A stretch of 64,000 bases of DNA from Thermococcus sp. M36 (GCF_012027355.1 NZ_SNUH01000001.1:372001-436000), one strand, 5' to 3'; numbered from the stretch's first letter, positions 52,839-61,797 are shown. A program made the numbers and translations. The notes: a model not told the origin generated them from the letters alone.

Positions 52839-54008
52839 ATGTTCGCTTCAAAGCTCGTCTGCACAGAGTGCGGTGAGGAGTACTCCCTCGCGTGCGGGGT
52901 TTACAAGTGCACCCGGTGCGGTGCCCCGCTGGACGTCAGGTATCACTACGACGACATCGCGGAGGTCATCCAAGACAGCGACCCCTGGTTTAGGGAGCAC
53001 CCCCACACATGGAAGTACTGGATGTTCCTCCCGGTTTCCAACCTCAGAAAGGTGGTCACGCTCAACGAGGGCGGCACGAGGCTTTACAGGGTGAAGAAGC
53101 TTGAGGAAAAGCTGGACATCACGAGGCTCTACGTCAAGAACGAGGGCGAGAACCCGACGGGGGCCTTCAAGGACAGGGGCTCGAGCGTCGAGATAACCAA
53201 GGCCCTGGAGTTCCACGCCCAGAGGATTATAGTGGCCTCCACCGGCAACATGGCGGCATCTATAAGTGCCTACGGCGCCAAAGCCGGACTTGAAGTAACC
53301 ATAGTCGTGCCGGAGGGAACCCCCGAGGGCAAACTCGTCCAGGCGAGGATGTACGGCGCGAAGGTCGAAGTCTTCGGGAAGACCTACGACGAGGCCCTTG
53401 CGGAGGCCGAGAGAAAGGCCAGGGAGGAGAACTACCACCTGACGGGCAACTACCACTTCAGGGTTGAGGGGCAGAAGACGACGGGCTTCGAGATCATTGA
53501 CCAGCTCCACTTCAACGTTCCGGACTGGATAGTCGTGCCCATCGGGGCCGGAACCCACCTGAGGGCCATCTGGAAGGGTCTCAATGAGTTTCAACGGGTA
53601 GGCCTCATAGAAGAGCTACCGAGAATAGCGGGGGTTCAGATAGAGGGATACGATGCGGTGGTTAAGGCATGGAAGACAGGAAAGCCCATCGAGAAGATTA
53701 CGAAGAAAGCCGCGACGGTCGCCAGCGCCATAGCGGTCAAGGCCCCGGTGGACGGAGAGAACGTGCTCAGGGCCGTAAAGGAGAGCGGTGGGCATCTCGA
53801 CACCGTGACCAACGAGGAAGCCGTCAAAGCGGGCATGCTCCTCGGAAGGGAGGGGCTCTTCGTCGAGCCCTCATCTGCGACTGCCCTGGCGCTCGCGAGG
53901 AAGATGAGGGAGGAGGGCATAATAGACAGGGGCGAAAGCGTGGTGGTCGTCGCGACCGGCCACGGGCTCAAGGACATCAACACGTGGAGGGAGGTGCTCT
54001 CGCGTTAG
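52839..54008 (+). CDS. thrC: Threonine synthase
   Basis: PLP enzyme converting O-phosphohomoserine to threonine. 389 residues from ATG 52839 (GGTGATCAC before it). An N-terminal zinc-ribbon-like part (CTECGEEY, CTRCGAPL) precedes the PLP-binding lysine in NPTGAFKDRGSSVEI, then ASTGNMAASISAYGAKAG, the phosphate-binding VPIGAGTHLRAIWKG and the C-terminal EPSSATALALARKM. A TATA box GTTTAAAAGG lies near 52804. The stop overlaps the thymidine kinase end by 4 bp. Confidence 0.92.
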   Translation: MFASKLVCTECGEEYSLACGVYKCTRCGAPLDVRYHYDDIAEVIQDSDPWFREHPHTWKYWMFLPVSNLRKVVTLNEGGTRLYRVKKLEEKLDITRLYVKNEGENPTGAFKDRGSSVEITKALEFHAQRIIVASTGNMAASISAYGAKAGLEVTIVVPEGTPEGKLVQARMYGAKVEVFGKTYDEALAEAERKAREENYHLTGNYHFRVEGQKTTGFEIIDQLHFNVPDWIVVPIGAGTHLRAIWKGLNEFQRVGLIEELPRIAGVQIEGYDAVVKAWKTGKPIEKITKKAATVASAIAVKAPVDGENVLRAVKESGGHLDTVTNEEAVKAGMLLGREGLFVEPSSATALALARKMREEGIIDRGESVVVVATGHGLKDINTWREVLSR

Positions 54009-54586
54009 GGCACCTCGTGGTGCTCCCTGCACCTTGCCTCGTAGCTCTCCCGCCCCCCGACCAGGATTACCGGGGAGTCGCGGGGGGCGGGCTTCCCATC
54101 TATGAGGCGCTGGCTCCTGGTTGCAGGCCTCCCGCAGACTGTGCAGACGGCTGTAAGGTAAACTATGTTGTCGGCCCTGGCGAGGAGTTCCTTCGTGACC
54201 GGAAACGGGTCCCCCTTGAAGTCAAGGTTGAGGCCGCTGGCGATGACGTAAACGCCCTCATTCGCGAGCATGTCCAGGGCCTCAACGATCCCCATGGGGA
54301 AGAATTGAACCTCGTCAATCCCTATGACCTCGTATTTCTCCCTCCTCGTTATTTCGACTATTCTATCAACGCCGGTCTCGTCGGTTGGGATGACAAAGGC
54401 CTCGTAGCGGAGGCCGTTGTGCGCAACGACCTCATCCTCCGAGTACCTCCTGTCTATCGCGGGCTTGAAGAGCGCCGCCTTCCTCTTGGCGAACATCTGC
54501 CTCTCAATGCGCTTTATCAGCTCGGTAGTTTTACCCGCGAACATGGGGCCGGTTATGACTTCCAGAAAACCCCCCGGGTGAACCAT
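54005..54586 (-). CDS. tdk: Thymidine kinase (type II)
   Basis: 193 residues. Phosphorylates thymidine in salvage. Walker A LEVITGPMFAGKTTELIKRI, Walker B-like VIGIDEVQFFPMGIVEAL, and a zinc-binding lasso region with CTVCGRPATRSQR and a last C-x-x-H (CREHHEVP). ATG 54586 follows GGTGAGTGTC; longer upstream frames have no support. It lies about 100 bp downstream of the RuBisCO gene on the same strand. Confidence 0.94.
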   Translation of the reverse strand: MVHPGGFLEVITGPMFAGKTTELIKRIERQMFAKRKAALFKPAIDRRYSEDEVVAHNGLRYEAFVIPTDETGVDRIVEITRREKYEVIGIDEVQFFPMGIVEALDMLANEGVYVIASGLNLDFKGDPFPVTKELLARADNIVYLTAVCTVCGRPATRSQRLIDGKPAPRDSPVILVGGRESYEARCREHHEVP

Positions 54587-54684
54587 GACACTCACCGGAT
54601 GTGGAACACCTCGGGAGGTTAAATCACCTGCGGAGAAAAAGTTGGACGGAAGACGAAAAGGGAAGAGAAAAACCGTCAGTGCGG

Positions 54685-56019
54685 TCAGACAGGGGTGACG
54701 TGGCCCCACTTTTCGAGGGCCCTCGCGAGCTCCTTGTGGGTCTTGGCATACTCGTCGAGTGGTATTCCCTGCATGATGGCGTCGATGGCCTGCCTGACGG
54801 CCCTAGCTCCAGCGGCCGGTCCGTCCGGGTGTCCGAGCGTTCCGCCACCGAGCTGGAAGACGATGTCAGTTCCGAGCGCCTCAACAACCGGCTGGATGTT
54901 GCCCGGGTGCAGTCCGCCAGAGCTGGTCGGGAAGGCCGGCTTTATGCCGTAGAACTTCTGCTCCATGTGGAAGACGTCGTTCTCTTCGGGCTTGTAGTGC
55001 TTCTCCCTTAGGATCCTCGCGTTCTGGATGACGTCCCACTTTCCTCCTTCGAGCTTGCCGGCTCCAGCCGTTCCGACGTGGAGCTGGTCGATACCAACGA
55101 GCCTGTAGAGTTTGGCAAGAACAAACATTGAGATGCCGTGGTGGGGATTCCTTGTGAAAGCGGCGTGCATGGCCCTGTGGCCGTGGACGGCGAGGCCGTA
55201 ATCGGCGGCGAGCTCGGTTATGTACTCGAGTGCGCCCCAGCCGGTTATGACGACATCGACCATGGCGTGCTTGAGGCCAAGGTCTGCGAGGATCTCAAGC
55301 CTGCGCTCCATCTCAAGGAGCGGGCCAGTTATGTTGGCGAACCAGGTCTTCTTCTCGCCGGTCTCGTTCTCGACCTTATCAATGATCCTGGCTATTATCT
55401 CGGCCCTCTCCTCAAAGCGGTTGTACCAGGGGCTGGTGAGGTTCTCGTCGTCCTTCATGTAGTCAGCACCGTTGGAGAGCAGCTCGTAGGAGAGCTTCTC
55501 GAACTCCTCCGGAGAGTAGCCGACCTTTGGTTTGGGAACGACACCGTAGAGCGGCCTGTCCTTAATGTCGAGCATCTTCCTGACGCCCTCGATACCGAAT
55601 GCCGGGCCGTTGAACTCCCTTATGAGCTTCTCAGGGAAGTAGAGATCCTCGAGGCGGAGGCCCTTGACGCGCTTCATTCCAAAGACGTTGCCCGCTATGC
55701 TGGCCAGAAGTCCGGGGAGGTTGGCCTCCTCAAAGGCGTGGAACGGGTAGGCTATCTTCACTATCCAGCTGCCATCGCCCATGTCGTGGAAGTCGTAGGC
55801 CTTGGCCGAAAGGTCGGCCCAGCGCTCCTCCTCATACCAGTTGTAGAGGGTTGTCCAGGTTCCGGTTGAGCTCTCAGCGGCAACCGCTCCGGCAGCAGCC
55901 TCAATGGTATAGCCGTCGGCCGGCGTCACGCGGAACACGGCTATGATGTCTCTCTTCTTGTTGGGCTCATAGCTCTTGTCCACGTAGTAGTCATATATCT
56001 TGTCAAACCTTTCACTCAT
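54685..56019 (-). CDS. rbcL: Ribulose bisphosphate carboxylase, archaeal form III
   Basis: 444 residues, the exact size usual for Thermococcus. The enzyme fixes CO2 onto ribulose 1,5-bisphosphate made from AMP by AMP phosphorylase and ribose-1,5-bisphosphate isomerase, giving two 3-phosphoglycerates. The carbamylated Lys and metal ligands are in NGADYMKDDENLTSP; loop 6 and phosphate sites follow in LHVGTAGAGKLEGG and VFQLGGGTLGHPDGPAAGAR. ATG 56019 has AGGAGGTGAAAGC before it and a TATA box (TTTTTATA, 56060-56068) upstream. Confidence 0.97.
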   Translation of the reverse strand: MSERFDKIYDYYVDKSYEPNKKRDIIAVFRVTPADGYTIEAAAGAVAAESSTGTWTTLYNWYEEERWADLSAKAYDFHDMGDGSWIVKIAYPFHAFEEANLPGLLASIAGNVFGMKRVKGLRLEDLYFPEKLIREFNGPAFGIEGVRKMLDIKDRPLYGVVPKPKVGYSPEEFEKLSYELLSNGADYMKDDENLTSPWYNRFEERAEIIARIIDKVENETGEKKTWFANITGPLLEMERRLEILADLGLKHAMVDVVITGWGALEYITELAADYGLAVHGHRAMHAAFTRNPHHGISMFVLAKLYRLVGIDQLHVGTAGAGKLEGGKWDVIQNARILREKHYKPEENDVFHMEQKFYGIKPAFPTSSGGLHPGNIQPVVEALGTDIVFQLGGGTLGHPDGPAAGARAVRQAIDAIMQGIPLDEYAKTHKELARALEKWGHVTPV

Positions 56020-56055
56020 GCTTTCACCTCCTAGGTAAATTAGGGGTTGCATCAA

Positions 56056-56341
56056 TCCCTATAAAAATGCTACGGTGCATAATTGGGACATCCATGTCTT
56101 TAAATGGATAGGAAAGCCCCCTTTTATCCCCCGAAGCCCCAAACTCCCGTTTTCCTTTCAAGAATTTACGGGGATTCAAAGGATATAACAGCCGTAGGAG
56201 GCAGGAAAACCCGTTTTAGAACTTTGCCCTCTGGTGAGTATAAGGTATTCCATAAGTTAACAGCGGAATGATTCCTGATTTCTCTACATCCCACCCAAAA
56301 ACGGCCGAGTATTGCCCTCAGAGCCCCCCATTTCCGAAAGG
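56056..56341. other. Intergenic region between rbcL and histone genes
   Basis: About 285 bases hold the rbcL promoter (56060-56068, minus) at one end and the BRE of the histone promoter at the other. The middle is AT-rich with short C- and A-runs; I see no convincing gene, guide RNA or repeat in it. It may carry regulatory sites for rbcL. Confidence 0.4.
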
Positions 56342-56349
56342 TTTATATA
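56342..56349 (+). promoter_or_regulatory. Histone gene promoter
   Basis: TTTATATA preceded by CCGAAAGG forms a strong BRE/TATA pair about 65 bp before the ATG; a leader of about 40 bases ends in AGGAGGTTGGG. Confidence 0.65.
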
Positions 56350-56410
56350 TGCCTTCGTTCTTAGAATAAAACGCAGATACCTGCAAAACAACGTTTAGGA
56401 GGTTGGGAAA

Positions 56411-56614
56411 ATGGCTGAGTTGCCAATTGCCCCGGTTGACAGGCTTATAAGGAAGGCCGGCGCCGCCCGCGTCAGCGAGGAGGCCGCCAAGGTTCTCGCA
56501 GAGCACCTCGAGGAGAAGGCCCTTGAGATCGCCAAGAAGGCGGTCGACCTCGCCCACCACGCCGGCAGGAAGACCGTCAAGGCCGAGGACATCAAGCTCG
56601 CCATCAAGAGCTGA
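56411..56614 (+). CDS. Archaeal histone
   Basis: 67 residues forming one histone fold. [40 protein letters not shown] and [19 protein letters not shown] match HMf/HPy-type histones that wrap DNA as dimers stacked into longer filaments. Strong promoter and AGGAGG site agree with high expression. Monocistronic, followed by a T-rich stretch. Confidence 0.97.
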   Translation: MAELPIAPVDRLIRKAGAARVSEEAAKVLAEHLEEKALEIAKKAVDLAHHAGRKTVKAEDIKLAIKS

Positions 56615-56615
56615 T

Positions 56616-56642
56616 GGCCTTTCTTTTCCTTCCTTAGCTTTT
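56616..56642 (+). terminator. T-rich terminator after the histone gene
   Basis: CCTTTCTTTTCCTTCC followed by TAGCTTTTCTGG directly after the stop codon; pyrimidine/T tracts without a hairpin are the usual termination signal of Thermococcales. Confidence 0.45.
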
Positions 56643-56699
56643 CTGGAGTTTCTAGATCCACTATGCACGTGAAATCATTTTTCTGGGGCCAAGGGGGGC

Positions 56700-57200
56700 T
56701 CACCAGAACCTTACCCGCTCAACCCTGACTTTTTCACCCTTAACTTCCAGGAGGGCAAAGCCCGCGGAGTCCATCCTCGGGAACGTAGGCGAGCCGGGGT
56801 TCAGGAGGACGACACGGTTTCCATGGACGGAATAGGTGTCGTGGTAAAAGCGATGGGTGTGGCCGAAAATTAGAACGTCAGCCTCCATATCCAGGGCCTT
56901 GAGGGTCAGGAACTGCGCGTTGAGCGAGAAGAACTGGTGGCCGTGGAGAACGCCAATTCTCACGTCTTCCACATCGACGACCTGCTCCTCTGGAAGACCT
57001 AGATGGTCGGCGTTGCCCCGGGTGGCCACAGTGGGGGCGAAGTCCTCAAGCCTTTCGAGGAGCTCTGCCGAAGTAACGTCGCCCGCGTGGAGTATCAGGT
57101 CGGGCTTCCTCTTTTCAAGTTCCTTTAAAAGAAGGGAAGGAAGGTTGTTCGTCTTGTCCCCGTGGTGTGTGTCGCTCATTACCGCTACCAGCAAGCCCAT
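56700..57200 (-). CDS. Metallophosphoesterase, YfcE/MJ0936 type
   Basis: 166 residues. The calcineurin-like metal-binding motifs are all present: MSDTHHGD (D-x-H), LILHAGDVTS (G-D), TRGNADHLG (G-N-x-D), GVLHGHQF (H) and IFGHTHRFYH (G-H-T-H). Homologues hydrolyse phosphodiesters with manganese or nickel; the cellular substrate is unknown. It starts 3 bp after the tfb stop and is the last gene of the gar1-tfb operon. Confidence 0.92.
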   Translation of the reverse strand: MGLLVAVMSDTHHGDKTNNLPSLLLKELEKRKPDLILHAGDVTSAELLERLEDFAPTVATRGNADHLGLPEEQVVDVEDVRIGVLHGHQFFSLNAQFLTLKALDMEADVLIFGHTHRFYHDTYSVHGNRVVLLNPGSPTFPRMDSAGFALLEVKGEKVRVERVRFW

Positions 57201-57203
57201 CCC

Positions 57204-58115
57204 TCATATCGGGACGTTTATGCCGAGCTTCTCGACGAGCTCCTTGTACCTGTTCCTGACGGTAACCTCTGTGACGTGCGCTACCTCCGCAACCTCACGC
57301 TGGGTCTTCTTCTCGCCCTCAAGGAGGGAGGCAACGTAGAGCGCAGCGGCGGCGAGTCCGGTCGGGCCCTTGCCGCTCGTTATCCCCCTCTTGATGGCCT
57401 CCTGAAGTATCTCCTTGGCGCGCTTCTTGGTTCTTGCACTGACGTTGAGTGCATCGCCAAAGCGGTCAACGTACTCAATCGGGCTCGTTGGGCGGAGGTT
57501 CAGATTGAGCCCCCTTGCCAGGAAGCGGTAGCTCCTTCCTATCTCCTTCTTGGTGACCTTTGAAACGGCCGCTATCTCGTCGAGCGTCCTCGGGATGCCC
57601 TCCATCCTGCAGGCGGCGTAGAGCGCCGCCGAGACCATGCCCTCTATTGACCTCCCGCGGATGAGCTTCTTCATGACCGCCTTCCGGTAGAGTGAGGCCG
57701 CCACCTCCTTGACGCGCCTCGGAAGCATCATCTGGGCAGCCATTCTGTCGAGTTCGCTGAGAGCAAAGGCGAGGTTTCTTTCCGCGGCATCGTTTATGCG
57801 CATCCTGCGCTGCCACATCCTCAAGCGGCGCATCTTCGTCCGGTACATGCCGGTTATCTGGTTGCCATGGATATCTTTATCGCGCCAGTCTATATCGGTG
57901 GAAAGGCCCTTATCGTGGATCATCAGAGTCATGGGCGCGCCAGTCCTGGCACGCTTGGCCCGCTGGTCGGGGTCGAAGGCGCGCCACTCGGGACCCTCAT
58001 CAATGACATTCTGCTGAACGACGTAACCACAGACAGAACAGACGATTTCGCCTCTCCTCGGATCGTAAAACAGCTTATCGGAACCACATACGGGACATAC
58101 GTTCTTATCAGCCAA
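57204..58115 (-). CDS. tfb: Transcription initiation factor TFB
   Basis: 303 residues. TFB binds TBP-TATA and BRE and recruits RNA polymerase. The zinc ribbon is [20 protein letters not shown] with CSVCG; the B-finger/reader follows (GPEWRAFDP); two cyclin-like repeats begin near residues 110 and 205 ([29 protein letters not shown]). The start codon appears to be TTG 58115 with GGGGTGAGAG upstream; no ATG stands nearby. Cotranscribed with gar1, 6 bp upstream. Confidence 0.96.
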   Translation of the reverse strand: MADKNVCPVCGSDKLFYDPRRGEIVCSVCGYVVQQNVIDEGPEWRAFDPDQRAKRARTGAPMTLMIHDKGLSTDIDWRDKDIHGNQITGMYRTKMRRLRMWQRRMRINDAAERNLAFALSELDRMAAQMMLPRRVKEVAASLYRKAVMKKLIRGRSIEGMVSAALYAACRMEGIPRTLDEIAAVSKVTKKEIGRSYRFLARGLNLNLRPTSPIEYVDRFGDALNVSARTKKRAKEILQEAIKRGITSGKGPTGLAAAALYVASLLEGEKKTQREVAEVAHVTEVTVRNRYKELVEKLGINVPI

Positions 58116-58121
58116 AGGCTC

Positions 58122-58433
58122 TCACCCCCTCTTTCTGGGGGCAGGGCGTCTGCTCTTTCCGCCCTTGGCACGTTTCCTGGCGGATCTATTCTGCCGAACC
58201 TTCTTGCGCTTCGTGTCCACATAGAGCACAGCCCCAATGTAGCCCTCGGGATCCCTGACACGGGGCTTGACGGCAACGTAGGGCCTCTTAACCGGCCCAA
58301 AGACATCCTTAACTATCCCGACCACGGTGAGCCCCTTGTCAACCACCGGGTCGTTGAGCGATGGAACCCAGTCGGTGCGCAGAATCAAAAACCCCTGCTT
58401 CGCGTAGTGAGAAACTTTGCCCAGGCGCCTCAT
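58122..58433 (-). CDS. gar1: H/ACA RNP protein Gar1
   Basis: 103 residues from ATG 58433. MRRLGKVSHYAKQGFLILRT, VVDKGLTVVGIVKDVFGPVK and RPYVAVKPR are the conserved beta-barrel of archaeal Gar1; the C-terminal tail is very basic (KRKKVRQNRSARKRAKGGKS). Gar1 binds Cbf5 in the pseudouridine guide complex and would serve the H/ACA RNA at 14008. First gene of the gar1-tfb-phosphoesterase operon; two TATA-like elements lie in the gap upstream. Confidence 0.94.
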   Translation of the reverse strand: MRRLGKVSHYAKQGFLILRTDWVPSLNDPVVDKGLTVVGIVKDVFGPVKRPYVAVKPRVRDPEGYIGAVLYVDTKRKKVRQNRSARKRAKGGKSRRPAPRKRG

Positions 58434-58557
58434 AGCCCCACCCCAAAAGGACATATCCTTTTAAGCTTTTCGCTTTTGCCTTTATAAACTTTTCGCCCAA
58501 TTTCCAAAAGATTTTTATTTAAGTCACGCCTAGAAAGTGAAATTAGGCGGGGCAAAA

Positions 58558-59391
58558 ATGAAGTGCCTTCTAGTTGGACACCTTGTTATAGACATCATTG
58601 TGAGGGATGCAAAGCCGGAAACCAGGATTGGCGGTGGGGCCTACTACTCCGCCGTGGCCCTCGCGAACTTCTGTGACGTCGAGGTACTCACCAGCGTGGG
58701 GGACGACTTCCCCGATGAGTGGCTGGAGGCCCTGGAAAGGGCGGGAATAAAGCTGAGAGCCCTGCCATCTGACAAGAGCACTTCATATGAGCTCCGCTAT
58801 CTCGACCCCAACAGGAGGACGCTAAGGCTTCTCTCAAGGGCCACCCCTATATCCAAAGCACCCACAAAAAGGTACGACATGGTTCTGCTAAACCCAGTTG
58901 CGAACGAAATCCCCCCGGATATTGTCGAGAAGTTGAAGAAAAAGACAGCGTTTTTAGCTGCAGACGTCCAGGGGTTTATAAGGACCCCAAGGCCCGGCAA
59001 TGTAATGCTCCAGAAGGCAGATGTGTCATTTCTCAAGGGGCTGAAGGTCGTCCACGCGGACACCTCGGAAATGGACTACCTGAAGAACCTAAAACCCGAG
59101 GAGGTGGAAGTCTTCTTGGCCTCCAACGGCCCCGAGACGGGCTTTGCCTATTTCAGGGGTAGCAGGTATGCATACAGACCCGTTAGAGTAGAAGTTAAAG
59201 AATCCACCGGGGCAGGCGATGTCTTTCTCGCCAGCTTTTCATACTTCTACACCCGCTGTCCCTTCGTCCAGGCGCTGAAGAGGGCAAACGCCTTCACAGC
59301 CCTTTTTTTGGAACACAGGGCTTTCAACTTCTCGGAAGATGATGTGAACAAGCTCGCCATGAAAGTGGGTGTCGAAAAGCTAACGATCTGA
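58558..59391 (+). CDS. PfkB family kinase, possibly myo-inositol 3-kinase
   Basis: 277 residues from ATG 58558 (GGCGGGGC before it). LLVGHLVIDIIVRDAKPETR, IGGGAYYSAVALANFC and the catalytic ESTGAGDVFLASFSYF define a short PfkB kinase. The overall pattern recalls the Thermococcus myo-inositol 3-kinase, but nucleoside kinases of the family are alternatives. A TATA box ATTTTTATTT stands near 58515. The insertion element begins only a few bases after its stop, so its natural terminator may be lost. Confidence 0.78.
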   Translation: MKCLLVGHLVIDIIVRDAKPETRIGGGAYYSAVALANFCDVEVLTSVGDDFPDEWLEALERAGIKLRALPSDKSTSYELRYLDPNRRTLRLLSRATPISKAPTKRYDMVLLNPVANEIPPDIVEKLKKKTAFLAADVQGFIRTPRPGNVMLQKADVSFLKGLKVVHADTSEMDYLKNLKPEEVEVFLASNGPETGFAYFRGSRYAYRPVRVEVKESTGAGDVFLASFSYFYTRCPFVQALKRANAFTALFLEHRAFNFSEDDVNKLAMKVGVEKLTI

Positions 59392-59395
59392 CCTC

Positions 59396-60830
59396 CTCCC
59401 GGCTAAGGGCGAGGGTTCCAACGGTTTAACCCCTCGCTAAAGACGGGGAGGTTCGAGGGGCTCCATTAAAGCCCAACTCAAAGCGGGCTTTCAGCCCCTC
59501 GGGGAGGGTCTTCCTCCCGTTACCCCTCCTCTGAGCGTAAAGACCGCCCAAATTCGGGGTTATCGTTTTCACGACCTTCCTCAAAATATTAAACGCCCCA
59601 ACCAAGTCTGCATTGAAGATAAGCCCCTCTGCGGGACACTTAAATAATCCACGAACAAACCTCGCCCCCTCGTGGGGCTTCCCGCAGACGGGGCAAGTTT
59701 TAGACGTGAAAGCCTCATTAACAACCAAAACCTGAATACCATACTCTTCAGCGACTTCCTTGAGTCGCTGAATCACCGTGTTAAACCGCCACACGTGAGA
59801 GAGGATAAAATTCTGTTTTCTACCCTTCTCCGACCCTCTGGCTATTCCCTTTGGATAGCCAACCACAATCCTCGAAACTCCAAGGTGATAGAGTTTTTCG
59901 ACAGTCTGTCTAACTGCAGTATTGATGTAGTGTTTTGCTTGAAGTTTGGTCCTCTGGTGCATCCTTTGGAGTTTTCTACTCCTCTTACAACCCGATTTAT
60001 TGAGTTTCGACTGGTAATCGGCAATTTTGTTTTGCCAGTAGAATGCAATGCTTTTCAACGGTCTCCCATTCACGAGGAAACTCTCCCCGTTCTCAACGTA
60101 AACGGCCATTAAGTTATTCACTCCCAAGTCTATTCCAGCGGAGAGATTTCCTTTGGGTTCTCTTGGGAGTTCGACCCATTCCTCATTAATTAGTTTTTCT
60201 TTCACCGTGTAGCTCACGTGAGCATACCATTTCCGCCTTACGGGATCGTAGGTTATTTCCAACCTTCCCTGCTTGCCCTTCAAGTGTATTCTCCCCTTGA
60301 ACTGGACTTCCAAGCGTTTGAATTTACCGAGTCCCATCAGGATTAGTTCGTTGTCTTCGATGCGGTATTGGGTGTTTCTTAGGACTATCAGATTGCCCTC
60401 TTTGATGTATTCCGGCGGTTTTGGCTTCATCCATTTTGGAAGCTCACCGTCCCGCTTGCTCCTCAAGAGGGAGAAGAAGCCTCTCCAGCTTTCAGCGTTC
60501 TTTCTGGCTATTGTTTGAACTGTTGCTGAGCCAATTTCTTTTTTTGAATTCCTCATAAGTTATCTTCTGTGTTTTTAGGAAGTCTATGGGCTTGCCCTGG
60601 AAGAACTCCTGTCTCCTGAGATAGTTCACCATATTCCAGACTTTTGAGCTGATTAGGGCTAACTCTTTGAGTATTTCCTCCTGTTCCTTGCTTGGCTGGA
60701 GTTTCACGGTTATCGTCCGTTTCATCACAAGGTATGGTATGGTTTTTAGGCTTTAAAAGAGTGTCGCTTTCCTGCTGACAGGCTTGATTTTCAGTCTTTG
60801 CATCCCCGCCCTAAAGGGCGAGGTTTTCAA
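59396..60830. mobile_element. IS200/IS605-superfamily element with tnpB only (IS1341 type)
   Basis: About 1.4 kb with tnpB and no Y1 transposase gene. The two ends share a related motif: CTAAGGGCGAGGGTTCCAA near 59403 and CTAAAGGGCGAGGTTTTCAA near 60811, and palindromic segments occur at 59430-59448 (CCCC...GGGG at the tnpB stop) and 60804-60823 (CCCCGCCC-TAAA-GGGCGAGG), as expected for subterminal hairpins of IS605 ends. Exact boundaries are estimates. No target duplication is expected for this superfamily. It sits between a PfkB gene and a C/D sRNA. Confidence 0.7.
59426..60725 (-). pseudogene. tnpB: TnpB RNA-guided nuclease gene, split by a frameshift at A7
   Basis: From ATG 60725 the frame reads KRTITVKLQPSKEQEEILKE to ITYEEFKK and stops soon after an A7 run (60539-60545). 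The next frame continues EIGSATVQTIARKNAESWRG to the end at 59426. One base fewer in the run joins them into about 430 residues. RuvC residues are kept: Asp in GIDLGVNNL, Glu in VVNEAFTSK, Asp in FNADLVGAFN. The zinc finger has CPVC but then CPAE instead of C-x-x-C. It may be dead, or read through by slippage. The guide RNA would lie over the 3-prime end, near 59396-59480. Confidence 0.82.
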
Positions 60831-60861
60831 GAGAAAAAGATAAATCCACAGGAACAACTAT

Positions 60862-60922
60862 AACCGCCGATGATGAGACGTCAGCATGCTGAAGATGATG
60901 ACAAGGGACTTCCCTGAGGTGG
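60862..60922 (+). ncRNA. C/D box sRNA upstream of the Nudix gene
   Basis: All four boxes are perfect: C ATGATGA (60870-60876), 12-base guide GACGTCAGCATG, D' CTGA (60889-60892), two-base spacer, C' ATGATGA (60895-60901), 12-base guide CAAGGGACTTCC, D CTGA (60914-60917). The 12/12 spacing is that of archaeal 2'-O-methylation guides. A TATA-like GATAAAT lies near 60839. The D box is 9 bases before ATG 60927 and overlaps the ribosome binding site, so the guide may be processed from the leader of the Nudix message. Ends are estimates. Confidence 0.85.
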
Positions 60923-60926
60923 TGTT

Positions 60927-61436
60927 ATGGACAGGTACGTCCTGCTTGTTAAGGCCCCGAAGGGCCACGATATAGCTCCAGTACGGAAGGAGCTGGAGGA
61001 ATTTCTCACCAAAAACCACCCAGAGCTGAAGGTTGAGATGCATCGGTGTATAGGTCTCACTGTTGACCTGGTTATTCTCTACAACAACGGCATTGTTCTC
61101 ATCAAACGGGGGCGCGAGCCCTTCAAAGGCCACTACGCCCTCCCCGGGGGCTTTGTGGAGTACGGGGAGAGGGTCGAAGATGCCGCGGTCAGAGAGGCGA
61201 AGGAGGAGACTGGCCTGGACGTCAGGCTCCTGCGGCTGGTCGGGGTGTACTCGGACCCGGCAAGAGACCCAAGAGGACACACTGTTACGGCGGCTTTTCT
61301 GGCGGTTGGGACTGGAGAGCTGAAGGCCGGAGACGACGCCAAAGACGTCCACGTGGTTCCGATAGATGAGGCCCTCAAGCTCCCCCTCGCATTTGACCAC
61401 GGAAAGATACTCCGGGACGCGCTGAGCCCGAGGTGA
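60927..61436 (+). CDS. Nudix hydrolase (ADP-ribose pyrophosphatase type)
   Basis: 169 residues. The Nudix box is complete: GGFVEYGERVEDAAVREA followed by KEETGL (G-x5-E-x7-R-E-U-x-E-E-x-G-U). A strand LVILYNNGIVLIKRGREPF and YALPGG precede it. The first 40 residues are an extra N-terminal region. Hydrolysis of ADP-ribose or related nucleoside diphosphates is likely. GAGGTGGTG before the ATG overlaps the D box of the guide RNA. The next gene starts 4 bp after its stop. Confidence 0.9.
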   Translation: MDRYVLLVKAPKGHDIAPVRKELEEFLTKNHPELKVEMHRCIGLTVDLVILYNNGIVLIKRGREPFKGHYALPGGFVEYGERVEDAAVREAKEETGLDVRLLRLVGVYSDPARDPRGHTVTAAFLAVGTGELKAGDDAKDVHVVPIDEALKLPLAFDHGKILRDALSPR

Positions 61437-61440
61437 TACT

Positions 61441-61797
61441 GTGAAGATCGAGTTTCCCGGCTTCGGGAGGATAGTAGTGGACGGGAAAACCTACGGCCAC
61501 GACGTTGTTATCTACCCGAGCGGAAAGATTGAGAAGCGCAAAAAGTGGCTCAGCAAGAACAAGCACGGCACGAGTCATAGGCTCGACCCGGACGAGCTGA
61601 GGGAATACCTGAGCGAGGACTTCGATGTCCTCATCGTCGGCACCGGCGCCTACGGTATGCTCTCGCTCCTGCCGGAGAGCAGGGAGCTGGTGGTGGAAAA
61701 AGAGGTCATCGAGCTCCCCACAGAGGGAGCCGCTGAAAAGTTCAACGAGCTGTGGGGAAAGAAAAAGGTTCTCGCCCTGTTCCACGTCACCTGCTGA
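61441..61797 (+). CDS. Mth938-domain protein (DUF498)
   Basis: 118 residues from GTG 61441. IEFPGFGRIVVDGKTYGHDV, VIYPSGKIEKR, DVLIVGTGAYGMLSLLPES and the last strand LALFHVTC are features of the Mth938/NDUFAF3-like fold. Role unknown in archaea. It is coupled to the Nudix gene and its end overlaps the ABC permease end by 11 bp. Confidence 0.86.
   Translation: MKIEFPGFGRIVVDGKTYGHDVVIYPSGKIEKRKKWLSKNKHGTSHRLDPDELREYLSEDFDVLIVGTGAYGMLSLLPESRELVVEKEVIELPTEGAAEKFNELWGKKKVLALFHVTC

Noticed and set aside
55138-55869. A 243-codon plus-strand open frame inside the RuBisCO gene
   Set aside because: It is antisense to a highly conserved enzyme and shows no signals of its own.
56100-56330. A guide RNA or small gene in the rbcL-histone gap
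   Set aside because: Isolated TGA/CTGA strings occur but without 12-base spacing, and no frame has a ribosome binding site.
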